This document shows, one piece after another, positions 53,845 through 62,346 of a stretch of DNA of 64,000 nucleotides (its first letter is position 1; the number at the start of each line of letters is the position of its first letter). The notes beneath the pieces were generated by a model. That model was not told where the DNA came from. It saw nothing but the letters and a program-made list of their open reading frames with translations, and did not search any database. This stretch comes from an uncultured Erythrobacter sp. (GTDB lineage: Bacteria; Pseudomonadota; Alphaproteobacteria; Sphingomonadales; Sphingomonadaceae), in contig CANKYI010000001.1 of NCBI GenBank assembly GCA_947488085.1, forward strand, positions 744,001-808,000, read 5' to 3'. The position numbers were made by a program, and so were the translations under genes.

Positions 53845-53848
53845 TGTA

Positions 53849-55546
53849 TCAGACTTCTTCGACGACGTAGAGTCCGGGGGCCTTCTCTTGCGGGGGAAAT
53901 TCCGCATTGCCCAACGCTTCGGGCGCGGCCTGTTTCTTGCCAGAGCGGGCTTGGATCCACTCCATCCAATACGGCCACCAACTGCCCTTTACTTCCTCTG
54001 TGCCTTCCAGCCACTTGTCAGCGGTGTCCGGCAGTTTGCCCTTTTTGGACTGAACGAAATACTTTGCCTTTGGATTGGTCGGCGGGTTCAGGATCGCCTG
54101 CATATGGCCCGATTGGCTGAGCACATATGTGACATTCTTTGATCCGAACAGCTGCGTGGAGCGATAGGTCGCCTTCCACGGGGTGATGTGATCGGTGACG
54201 CCGCCAAGGATGAAGAGATCGGCGGTGACTTTGGACAAATCAACCTTGTGGTCGGCCATCTCAACCGTGCCTGGGCTGGAAAATGCTAGCTCTTCATACA
54301 GCGTCAGGAAATCGCCCATCAGGCTGGCCGAAAGGTTGGTTGCATCCGAATTCCAGAACAACACATCAAACGCCGGCGGGTCCATGCCCAGCAGGTAGTT
54401 GTTGATGACATAATTCCAGATCAGATCATTGGGCCGCAGCCACGCAAAACCGCGCGCCAGATCATCAGCTTTGATAATGCCCTTTTTCGCCGCGCGCTGA
54501 CGCGCAAGCTGCATGCCGTTCTCGCTAACCAGCGAACCGGCCTCGATATCGGTTTGCTTGGGATGCAGCACGCAAACCATCAATGTGAGTGTGCCCAGAA
54601 TATCGTTGTTCGTCGCAGCCAGTTTTGACGCCAGCACCGATGCGGTTTGCCCGCCTGAGCAGCCAGCCGACACATTGACCTTCTTCGATCCCGAAATCGC
54701 AGAAACCGCCGCCAGAGCCTCTTCGCAAGACGCGATGTAGTCGGCCATGTCCCAATGGCCCTGTTCCTTGGACGGGTTACGCCAAGATATCACAAATGTT
54801 TGAAGGCCGTTATCGACCTGCCATTTGATGATCGATTTTTCCGGCGACAGGTCATTGATGTACATCTTGTTGATCTGTGGCGGGATGGTCAGTTGCGGGA
54901 TGGCGTAAACGTCGTCGGTTGTTGGCGCATAATGGATCAGCTCCATCATCTCCGTTCTCAGGACCACATTGCCCTTGGACGTCGCGACATTCTCACCCAG
55001 TTTGAACGGGCGCTTGTCGACTTGGCTTACCATGCCCTTGTTATGGACGATGTCATTATAAGCGTTCTGCAATCCCTTGATCAGAGATAGGCCGCCGGAA
55101 TTGATAATCTGCTTTTGCGCAATGGGATTGCCAGCCAGTGTGTTGGTTGGCGCGATACTGTCGATTATGATGTTGGAGATGAAATTGGCGCGGTTACGCT
55201 CCAGATCGTCCAGCTCCAGCTCCTCGATCCAGTTGCGCATCCCCTTTTGCACGGCAAGGTAGTACTGCGCACCCGCCTTGAAAAACGGGTTGAACTGCCA
55301 TGCCGGGTCATGAAAGCGTTTGTCTTTGGGGTGGGGCGCAAGGTCGCTTTTGCCAGTGACGATTTTGACCATGTCTTCGCCCATGGTCTGCGCATGGCGC
55401 ATGATGCGTTGCGGGTCAGAGGCCGTTTCGCGCAAAAGCAGCGCCACCGCGCTAACAAAATCCTCACGCGCAACGCCGATCAACGGACCCAGTGCATTGG
55501 TTGATTGTGCCGCTTCGTTTTCGAGCTTTACACCGCCATTTGGCAT
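53849..55546 (-). CDS. phaC: poly(3-hydroxyalkanoate) synthase (class I type)
   Basis: A 565-residue synthase that polymerises (R)-3-hydroxyacyl-CoA. The PhaC N-domain (LADAL-type helix region, DKRFHDPAWQFNPFFKAGAQYYLAVQKGM) precedes the alpha/beta core. The nucleophile Cys296 lies in VSAGCSGGQTASV, where the usual first Gly of the GxCxGG lipase box is Ala; the acid and base are in LGGVTDHITPW and LSQSGHMQAILNPP. The ATG at 55546 is preceded by GGGGAG; the frame to 55579 (GTG) is an alternative. No phaA/phaB or phasin lies nearby. Confidence 0.93.
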   Translation of the reverse strand: MPNGGVKLENEAAQSTNALGPLIGVAREDFVSAVALLLRETASDPQRIMRHAQTMGEDMVKIVTGKSDLAPHPKDKRFHDPAWQFNPFFKAGAQYYLAVQKGMRNWIEELELDDLERNRANFISNIIIDSIAPTNTLAGNPIAQKQIINSGGLSLIKGLQNAYNDIVHNKGMVSQVDKRPFKLGENVATSKGNVVLRTEMMELIHYAPTTDDVYAIPQLTIPPQINKMYINDLSPEKSIIKWQVDNGLQTFVISWRNPSKEQGHWDMADYIASCEEALAAVSAISGSKKVNVSAGCSGGQTASVLASKLAATNNDILGTLTLMVCVLHPKQTDIEAGSLVSENGMQLARQRAAKKGIIKADDLARGFAWLRPNDLIWNYVINNYLLGMDPPAFDVLFWNSDATNLSASLMGDFLTLYEELAFSSPGTVEMADHKVDLSKVTADLFILGGVTDHITPWKATYRSTQLFGSKNVTYVLSQSGHMQAILNPPTNPKAKYFVQSKKGKLPDTADKWLEGTEEVKGSWWPYWMEWIQARSGKKQAAPEALGNAEFPPQEKAPGLYVVEEV

Positions 55547-55586
55547 CAAACGTTCTCCCCTTGTGCGCAGCCAATTCACATCACCT

Positions 55587-55620
55587 ATCTGCGCTGATCA
55601 ACAGATGGCCTGCAATTGCA
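55587..55620. promoter_or_regulatory. TGCAATTGCA palindrome upstream of phaC
   Basis: TGCAATTGCA (55611-55620) is a perfect 10-base palindrome 65 bases upstream of the phaC ATG, next to the inverted repeat ATCTG...CAGAT (55588-55606). PhaR of relatives binds TGC...GCA-type repeats, so this is a candidate PhaR site by analogy only. Confidence 0.3.
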
Positions 55621-55769
55621 TTTATGGCAAGGCGACGCTTACTTGCGCCTCCGGTTCCCGCACGCCGCTAATCAAGCCGCTGATCGTAGCGTGTTGGTAA
55701 AGCAAAATTAGCCATTCTTTCACCCTTCAACCCTAATCGATGCGCATTGAGTTTGGAGCAATGGCTTAA

Positions 55770-57968
55770 ATGAGTGGCTTTCTATCACGTTTGACAGGTG
55801 GGCAAACGAAGGAAGCGGGTCAGCAGGACGAGGCGTCTGCACCCGCGCCTGTGCCAACATTCAACCATGCAAGCCGTGCGCGCCTGCTGGAGAGCCTCGA
55901 AAACTCCAATCTCGGCTGGTTCTGGGCAAGCGATGCCGATGGACGGTTGGTCTATATCTCACAGCCTGCTGCGCAGCGTATCGGTAAGCCCGCGGAGGAA
56001 ATCACTGGTCGTGCAATCACGCAGGTGTTCCTGCCGATCGAGGGTGGTGAAGATTCAGGGCATGAGCGCCCGTTCAAATTCCAACTGGCCGCGCGCAATT
56101 CGATTAAACCTGTCACGGTCCTGTTAGACCTAGGCAAGACCAAATCGTGGTGGGAGATCGCCGGTGTCCCGCAAACCGATGCGGAGGGCAATTTCACCGG
56201 CTATCACGGCATCGCCCGCGACGTATCCGACACTTACGAGAGTAAGCGTGATGCCGAGAAGATGTCGCGCTACGATTCTCTAACGGGCCTCGCGAACCGC
56301 CACCGCATGACACAGCAACTCGCGGCGACTTTGACCGCGTTTAAAGTGTCCAAGCGTTCCTGTGCGATCATGCTGATCGACCTTGATCGGTTCAAGCAGG
56401 TCAATGACACTATGGGGCATCCTGCGGGCGATGAACTGCTCAAACAGGTCTCAGCCCGGCTGAAGCGGATTCTCGGCGAAGACATTGAGCTTGGCCGGAT
56501 TGGTGGTGACGAATTTCAGGTCATCATGCCAGATCAGGATGATCGCGGCGTCTTGGGTGACGATGCGAAACGCGTGATTCAGATGGTTTCGCAACCTTAT
56601 TCCATCAACGGTATGCGCGCGGTTATTGGCTGCTCTGTCGGTATCGCTGTTGCCCCGTTTGACGGCATTGATGAAGAAGAACTCGTCAAAGCGGCCGACC
56701 TTGCGCTCTACGCCGCCAAAGGTGGCGGGCGGGGCCAATTCCGGTTCTATTCCAGCGACCTGCGCGACCGGGCAAGCTATCGCCATCAAATCGAATCCGA
56801 TCTGCGCGATGCCATCGCCCGCGAAGAGCTGGAGATGCATTACCAGCCCATCGTTGATGTTAATACGCACCGGGTAAAATGTGTTGAGGCGTTGATGCGC
56901 TGGAATCACACAGACCGCGGAATGATTTCGCCAGCAGACTTTATTCCTGTGGCCGAGGAAGTCGGAATTATCCGTGAGCTGGGCGAGTGGGCTTTGGAGG
57001 ATGTGTGTAAGACCCTCCAATCGTGGCCCGGCGATATTATCGGCGCGGTCAATGTGTCGGCGGTTCAATTTGCCTCAGAGGACTTTGTTGGCATTGTCCA
57101 GCGGGTGTTGAACTCCACAGGCATTGAGCCGGGGCGGGTTGAGCTCGAAATCACCGAATCCGTGTTTGTCGGCGATATGGACCGCGCGCAGCAGGTCTTT
57201 AAGGATCTGAAAGCGCTGGGCGTGCGCCTTTCGCTGGATGATTTTGGCACGGGCTATTCTTCGCTCGGCTATCTGCGCGATGCGCCATTTGACAAGATTA
57301 AGATCGACCAGAGCTTTGTGCGTGGCTGCACTGCCGAAGACAGCAAGAACGATGCGATTATCGCAGCTGTTGTCTCGCTGGCTCGCGCGTTGAACATGGA
57401 CACGGTTGCCGAAGGGGTCGAGACGAAAGACGAGCTGGCAGCGGTTACTGACGAGGGCGTGACGCATCTTCAAGGGATGCTGTTTTCGCGCGCTATACCC
57501 AGCGAAGAGATCCTCGCCCGGCTTGAAGCTGGTGAGTTGGTGTTTGAACCACGCGGGCCGGAGAAATATCGCCCCGAACGTCGCACCGAATTCCGTAAGA
57601 TCGGGCTGATCCACGGCAATGATCGCTACAATGTGTTCCTGCGCAACCTGTCAAAGACTGGCGCAAAGATCGAAGGGCTGCTCGAAGTGCCCGTTGGCAC
57701 CGATTTCGTGCTCGATCTGGGCGGCGGGCAACTCGCCGTTGCCACAGTCAGACGATCAGAAGGCTTTAGCCAAGGCGTCGAGTTCGAAACTTCGTTGATC
57801 AGCGATGGTGCTGATGGGCTGTGCACTCGTCACCGCGTCTCACCCTATCAGATTGAGGCCGCAGGTAAGCCGCTGCGCTCACTCAATGACGAAACGGTTG
57901 CGGCAATTACTGGAAACTTCGCATCGACCACAAAGGCTTTTGTCGAAGTTGAGATAGCGCGCCACTAA
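55770..57968 (+). CDS. PAS-GGDEF-EAL-PilZ c-di-GMP protein, both catalytic domains intact
   Basis: A 732-residue protein. A PAS-like domain (residues 40-155, with NLGWFWASDADGRLVYISQPAA) is followed by GGDEF (GGDEF at 245-249) and EAL (E373-A-L375). The EAL active-site residues are kept: NVS, ELEITES, DD490-491 in LDDFGTGYSSL, KIDQSF, and Glu548 in AEGVET, so phosphodiesterase activity is expected. The I-site RxxD before GGDEF is absent. The C-terminal 110 residues (RRTEFRKIGLIHGNDRYNVFLRNLSKTGAKIEG) form a PilZ domain. It is first of a tandem pair. Confidence 0.92.
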   Translation: MSGFLSRLTGGQTKEAGQQDEASAPAPVPTFNHASRARLLESLENSNLGWFWASDADGRLVYISQPAAQRIGKPAEEITGRAITQVFLPIEGGEDSGHERPFKFQLAARNSIKPVTVLLDLGKTKSWWEIAGVPQTDAEGNFTGYHGIARDVSDTYESKRDAEKMSRYDSLTGLANRHRMTQQLAATLTAFKVSKRSCAIMLIDLDRFKQVNDTMGHPAGDELLKQVSARLKRILGEDIELGRIGGDEFQVIMPDQDDRGVLGDDAKRVIQMVSQPYSINGMRAVIGCSVGIAVAPFDGIDEEELVKAADLALYAAKGGGRGQFRFYSSDLRDRASYRHQIESDLRDAIAREELEMHYQPIVDVNTHRVKCVEALMRWNHTDRGMISPADFIPVAEEVGIIRELGEWALEDVCKTLQSWPGDIIGAVNVSAVQFASEDFVGIVQRVLNSTGIEPGRVELEITESVFVGDMDRAQQVFKDLKALGVRLSLDDFGTGYSSLGYLRDAPFDKIKIDQSFVRGCTAEDSKNDAIIAAVVSLARALNMDTVAEGVETKDELAAVTDEGVTHLQGMLFSRAIPSEEILARLEAGELVFEPRGPEKYRPERRTEFRKIGLIHGNDRYNVFLRNLSKTGAKIEGLLEVPVGTDFVLDLGGGQLAVATVRRSEGFSQGVEFETSLISDGADGLCTRHRVSPYQIEAAGKPLRSLNDETVAAITGNFASTTKAFVEVEIARH

Positions 57969-58108
57969 TCCGGTACAGTGGGGTCCGCTGTCAGGATTTT
58001 TGACACTCTGCACGCCCATCTTAGGCGAATAGTAACCAACTGGCTTTACTCATGAGCAAGGACACACTGAGTCCGATAGGTTTACGGTTGCAAAGAGGAT
58101 AAGCGCGA

Positions 58109-60298
58109 GTGCCCCTGAAGGGTTTCTTGTCTAAGAATGGATCGAGAGCGGGCCGGTCATCTGGCGCGCACTCTGCCAGCGCGCTGTCTGACACCGAAAA
58201 ACTCGCCATGCTTGATGAGCTTGAACAATCCGGCCTTGGCTGGTTTTGGGCGAGCGATAAGTCAGGCAATCTCACCTATCTTAGCCCGGCCATCGCGGAC
58301 CGGATTGATGTGCCCTTGGATGAAATTCTAGGCCAACCGCTCTCGAGCGTGTTTGTTTCTGCGGATCGGGATGGGCGGACCAAATCACTTCCCCTGATGC
58401 TGGGCGCGCATAAGGCATTTTCGGGCTTTGCTGTGCGGGCGGAAAAACGACCTGAGGGCGCAGTGCTGCGATTGTCCGGGCAACCGGCGTTCAAGGGTAA
58501 GAAATTTACAGGATTCCGCGGCACGGGCGCCGATATCTCAGACGAATATCATCGTGAGGAAGAGACCGCGCGGCTGGCCAAGTTCGACTCGCTCACAGGG
58601 CTGTCGAACCGCCACCGGATGAAGCATCTGATCGAGACGACGTTGACCGCGTTCAAATCGGCAAAGCGCAATTGCGCAGTCATGATGCTCGACCTCGATA
58701 AATTCAAACAGGTCAATGATACACTCGGCCATGCGGCTGGCGATGAATTGTTGAAACAGGTCGCAGACCGTTTGAACCGTTCGATTGAGGTCGAATGCGA
58801 AATCGGGCGCTTGGGCGGCGATGAATTTCAGGTGATGATCCCCGATATCGATGATCGCGGTGAGTTGGGTGAGATTGCGATGAAGATCATCACGATGCTC
58901 AAACAGCCATTCTCGCTGGATGAAGGGCGTTGTGTCATCGGCTGTTCCGTCGGGATCGCGATTGCGCCTCATGACGGGGTAAGCGCAGATGAGGTTGAGC
59001 GTTCCGCCGACCTTGCTCTTTATGCTGCTAAGAATAGCGGGCGCGGGCAATACCGGTTCTTTTCCGGTGATCTGGAAAATGAAGCGATTTTCCGCCGTCG
59101 GCTCGAAGAGAATTTGGGCAATGCGGTCGCCGAGGAACAATTGTTCCTGAAATACGAACCTATTGTCCGCGCCGGCAATGAAACAGTGGGCGCTCTTGAG
59201 GCCCATATCTGCTGGATGCACGATCAGCGCGGCGAAATTGACGAGGAGGAGTTCGCCTCCATCCTTGAGGGATCTAGCCAAGTGATTGAGGTCGGCACAT
59301 GGGCAATCCGTGAGGCGTGCAGCCACGGAGCAACATGGCCCGATACGGTCCGTGTTGCGGTCAATGTGCCAGTGCAATTGTTCGCGGCAAGCGGCTTTGT
59401 AGACACGGTATCAGAGGCTCTGTCGGACGCGGGATTGCCTGCAAACAGGCTCGAGCTGGAAATCAGTGAAGCGGTGTTCTTTGGCGATGCCAACGCGGTT
59501 GACCGCACATTGGCGCAATTGTTCAAACTTGGTGTGCGCCTGACCCTGGATGAATTTGGTAGCGGCTATTCCTCGCTCGCCTATCTGCGCCGCGCGCCGT
59601 TTGACGCGATTAAGATTGATGAGAAATTGGTCGCCGAAGCAGAGGCGAATGACACCAGCGATCTGGGCCTGATCAAAGCGATTGTCGCTTTGGCTGGCGC
59701 GCTGGAAATGGACACCATCGCCAATGGGATCGAAAGCAACGCTTTGTTCTCTCAATTGAAAGCGTGCGGTGTCCAATGCATGCAAGGGCCGATTTTCTCC
59801 GACCCGATCAGCCGTGAGGCGGTGGAAACGGAGCTGATCGGCGATGCGTGGGAAATCACACCGAGCAGCGACCGCCTGAAACGTGCCAAACGCCGCACGG
59901 TCTTCCGCAAGATTCAGGTCATCCATGACGATCACTCCTACGAAGTCACTTTGCGCAATCTGTCACGCAGTGGAGCTTTGATCCAGGGCCTCGCCGATGT
60001 GCCAAAGGGCACGCAATTTGTGGTCGATCTGGGAGGCGGGCAATTGGCAGTCACAACCGTCATTCGCAGCAACAATGACACGCAAGGGTTGGAATTCGAA
60101 CAACCCTTGGTCGATGATGGGTCTGGCGGATTGTGCACGCGCAACCGGGTCAGCCCCTATGCGCTTGCGTCTGCCGGAGCGCCGCTGGCTGCCCTATCGC
60201 AAGGCAGCTATAAAACCATGCAAGGCGGCGGTTTGGGCCAGAATGCCAGCGTGCCGAAATTCGGCTATGCCGACGTGGAACGACACGAAGCGGCCTGA
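58109..60298 (+). CDS. PAS-GGDEF-EAL-PilZ paralogue with degenerate EAL domain
   Basis: A 729-residue paralogue of the preceding gene, same architecture (PAS, GGDEF at 236-240, EAL-like, PilZ). The GGDEF is intact. The EAL domain is degraded: EAL reads EAH (364-366), the metal pair DD reads DE (LDEFG, 481-482), and the Glu of the AEGVE motif is Asn539 (ANGIE). The Lys of KIDEK and the ELEISEA Glu remain. It is probably a diguanylate cyclase or a c-di-GMP/GTP-sensing protein rather than a phosphodiesterase. It starts with GTG at 58109. Confidence 0.92.
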   Translation: MPLKGFLSKNGSRAGRSSGAHSASALSDTEKLAMLDELEQSGLGWFWASDKSGNLTYLSPAIADRIDVPLDEILGQPLSSVFVSADRDGRTKSLPLMLGAHKAFSGFAVRAEKRPEGAVLRLSGQPAFKGKKFTGFRGTGADISDEYHREEETARLAKFDSLTGLSNRHRMKHLIETTLTAFKSAKRNCAVMMLDLDKFKQVNDTLGHAAGDELLKQVADRLNRSIEVECEIGRLGGDEFQVMIPDIDDRGELGEIAMKIITMLKQPFSLDEGRCVIGCSVGIAIAPHDGVSADEVERSADLALYAAKNSGRGQYRFFSGDLENEAIFRRRLEENLGNAVAEEQLFLKYEPIVRAGNETVGALEAHICWMHDQRGEIDEEEFASILEGSSQVIEVGTWAIREACSHGATWPDTVRVAVNVPVQLFAASGFVDTVSEALSDAGLPANRLELEISEAVFFGDANAVDRTLAQLFKLGVRLTLDEFGSGYSSLAYLRRAPFDAIKIDEKLVAEAEANDTSDLGLIKAIVALAGALEMDTIANGIESNALFSQLKACGVQCMQGPIFSDPISREAVETELIGDAWEITPSSDRLKRAKRRTVFRKIQVIHDDHSYEVTLRNLSRSGALIQGLADVPKGTQFVVDLGGGQLAVTTVIRSNNDTQGLEFEQPLVDDGSGGLCTRNRVSPYALASAGAPLAALSQGSYKTMQGGGLGQNASVPKFGYADVERHEAA

Positions 60299-60375
60299 CC
60301 TTAGCAAGCCCGTTTGGGATAGTTGCAATTTTGTCGAATGACATAGGCGCACTCGCTCGCTAAATGCGTTGAGAA

Positions 60376-62193
60376 ATGACTGACCTCTCCAAAATTCGCA
60401 ATTTTTCGATCATCGCGCATATTGATCACGGGAAATCCACGCTTGCCGACCGGCTGATCCAGTTTACCGGCGGCCTGACCGCGCGCGAAATGTCAGAGCA
60501 GGTGCTCGATAATATGGATATCGAGAAAGAGCGCGGCATCACGATCAAGGCGCAAACCGTGCGCCTCAACTATACCGCCAAAGACGGCGAAACCTATCAG
60601 CTTAACCTGATGGATACGCCAGGCCACGTTGATTTTGCCTATGAAGTCTCGCGCAGCTTGGCCGCTTGTGAAGGCGCTTTGCTAGTGGTGGATGCGGCCC
60701 AAGGCGTCGAGGCGCAAACGCTCGCCAATGTGTACCAATCAATCGAGCATGACCACGAAATCGTGCCTGTAATCAACAAGGTCGACCTACCCGCAGCCGA
60801 ACCGGAGCGCGTGCAAGCAGAGATCGAAGAGGTCATCGGCCTCGACGCATCTGAAGCCGTCATGACGTCAGCCAAAACCGGCATTGGGATCGAAGATGTG
60901 CTCGAAGCGGTCGTTGCCAAAATCCCGCCTCCTGCTGGTGACCGCGACGTGCCGCTTAAAGCGAGCCTGGTTGATAGTTGGTATGACCCGTATCTGGGCG
61001 TTGTCATTCTTGTGCGGGTGATTGAAGGGGTCTTGAACAAAGGCCTCAACATCAAGTTCATACAGGGCGGCACTCAGCATCTCGTGGACCGGGTCGGCTG
61101 CTTCACGCCCAAGCGTACTGATTTGCCGGAACTCGGCCCGGGCGAAATCGGCTTTATCACAGCGCAAATCAAAGAGGTTGAGCAAGCCCGTGTCGGTGAC
61201 ACGATCACCACGGTGAAGGGCGGGGCGACCGAAGCATTGGCGGGCTATAAGGAAGTGCAGCCGGTCGTGTTCTGCGGTCTTTTCCCGGTCGACGCCGCTG
61301 ACTTTGAGAAACTGCGCGAGAGCATTGGCAAGCTGCGGCTCAATGATGCCAGCTTCTCGTTTGAGATGGAGTCCTCGGCCGCCTTGGGCTTTGGTTTCCG
61401 CGCCGGGTTCTTGGGTCTGTTGCACCTTGAGATTATTCAAGAGCGCCTTTCCCGCGAATACGATCTCGACCTGATCACCACCGCGCCCAGCGTCGTCTAT
61501 CGCCTGCAATTGTCGAAGTCGAAGACCGAAGACGCCAAAGAGATCATGATCCACAATCCGGCCGATTGGCCCGATATCAACCGGATCGACATGATCGAGG
61601 AGCCTTGGATCAAGGCGGTGATCTACACGCCCGACGAATATCTCGGTGCGATCCTGAAACTGTGCCAAGACCGCCGCGGCATTCAAACCGACCTGACCTA
61701 TGTCGGTGGACGCGCGCAGGTGACTTATGAATTGCCGCTCAACGAGGTCGTGTTCGACTTTTACGACCGGCTGAAGTCGATTTCACGCGGCTATGCGAGC
61801 TTTGACTATGAACAGATTGGCCTGCGCGAAGGCGATCTGGTTAAAATGAACATCCTCGTGAACGCAGAGCCCGTCGATGCGCTGTCACTGATCGTCCACG
61901 CTGGCGTTGCCGAAGAACGCGGGCGGGGCATGTGTGAGCGGCTAAAAGACCTAATCCCACGCCACCTCTTCAAAATCCCTGTGCAGGCAGCCATTGGCGG
62001 CAAAATCATCGCCCGCGAAACCATTGCCGCTATGCGTAAAGACGTTACCGCTAAGTGTTACGGCGGCGATATTTCGCGCAAGAAGAAGCTGTTGGAAAAG
62101 CAGAAAAAGGGCAAAGCGAAGATGCGCGAATATGGCAATGTCAGCATCCCGCAAGAGGCGTTCATCGCTGCGCTGCGGATGGGTGAAGAGTGA
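60376..62193 (+). CDS. lepA: elongation factor 4 (LepA)
   Basis: A 605-residue ribosome-associated GTPase. G1 is [14 protein letters not shown], then DTPGHVDF and NKVDLP. The EF4-specific C-terminal domain ([18 protein letters not shown]...[19 protein letters not shown]) and the lysine-rich tail ([22 protein letters not shown]) are complete. Length is normal. It is followed by a c-di-GMP gene after 153 bases of spacer. Confidence 0.97.
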   Translation: MTDLSKIRNFSIIAHIDHGKSTLADRLIQFTGGLTAREMSEQVLDNMDIEKERGITIKAQTVRLNYTAKDGETYQLNLMDTPGHVDFAYEVSRSLAACEGALLVVDAAQGVEAQTLANVYQSIEHDHEIVPVINKVDLPAAEPERVQAEIEEVIGLDASEAVMTSAKTGIGIEDVLEAVVAKIPPPAGDRDVPLKASLVDSWYDPYLGVVILVRVIEGVLNKGLNIKFIQGGTQHLVDRVGCFTPKRTDLPELGPGEIGFITAQIKEVEQARVGDTITTVKGGATEALAGYKEVQPVVFCGLFPVDAADFEKLRESIGKLRLNDASFSFEMESSAALGFGFRAGFLGLLHLEIIQERLSREYDLDLITTAPSVVYRLQLSKSKTEDAKEIMIHNPADWPDINRIDMIEEPWIKAVIYTPDEYLGAILKLCQDRRGIQTDLTYVGGRAQVTYELPLNEVVFDFYDRLKSISRGYASFDYEQIGLREGDLVKMNILVNAEPVDALSLIVHAGVAEERGRGMCERLKDLIPRHLFKIPVQAAIGGKIIARETIAAMRKDVTAKCYGGDISRKKKLLEKQKKGKAKMREYGNVSIPQEAFIAALRMGEE

Positions 62194-62346
62194 GCCTGTA
62201 ATAAGACGTATCCTCTGTTCGGCAATATGTGCAATTCAGGCATGTTTTCGGCCTGAAACCCGAGGGAATCCGGGCATTACGCTGAATTTTCGGAGGATTC
62301 TGCGTCACGGTTCATTGCGCGAAATGCATCTTAACCTTTTGCTGCG

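Noticed and set aside
60323..60349. TTGCAA / TAGGCG as a lepA promoter
   Set aside because: The spacer is only 15 bases, too short to be convincing.
60868..61686. 272-codon frame antisense to lepA
   Set aside because: Complete shadow of a conserved GTPase gene.
62235..62257. Hairpin TTCAGGC...GCCTGAA after lepA, considered as a terminator
   Set aside because: Only 7 bp with a 9-base loop and no T-run; not enough to call a terminator.
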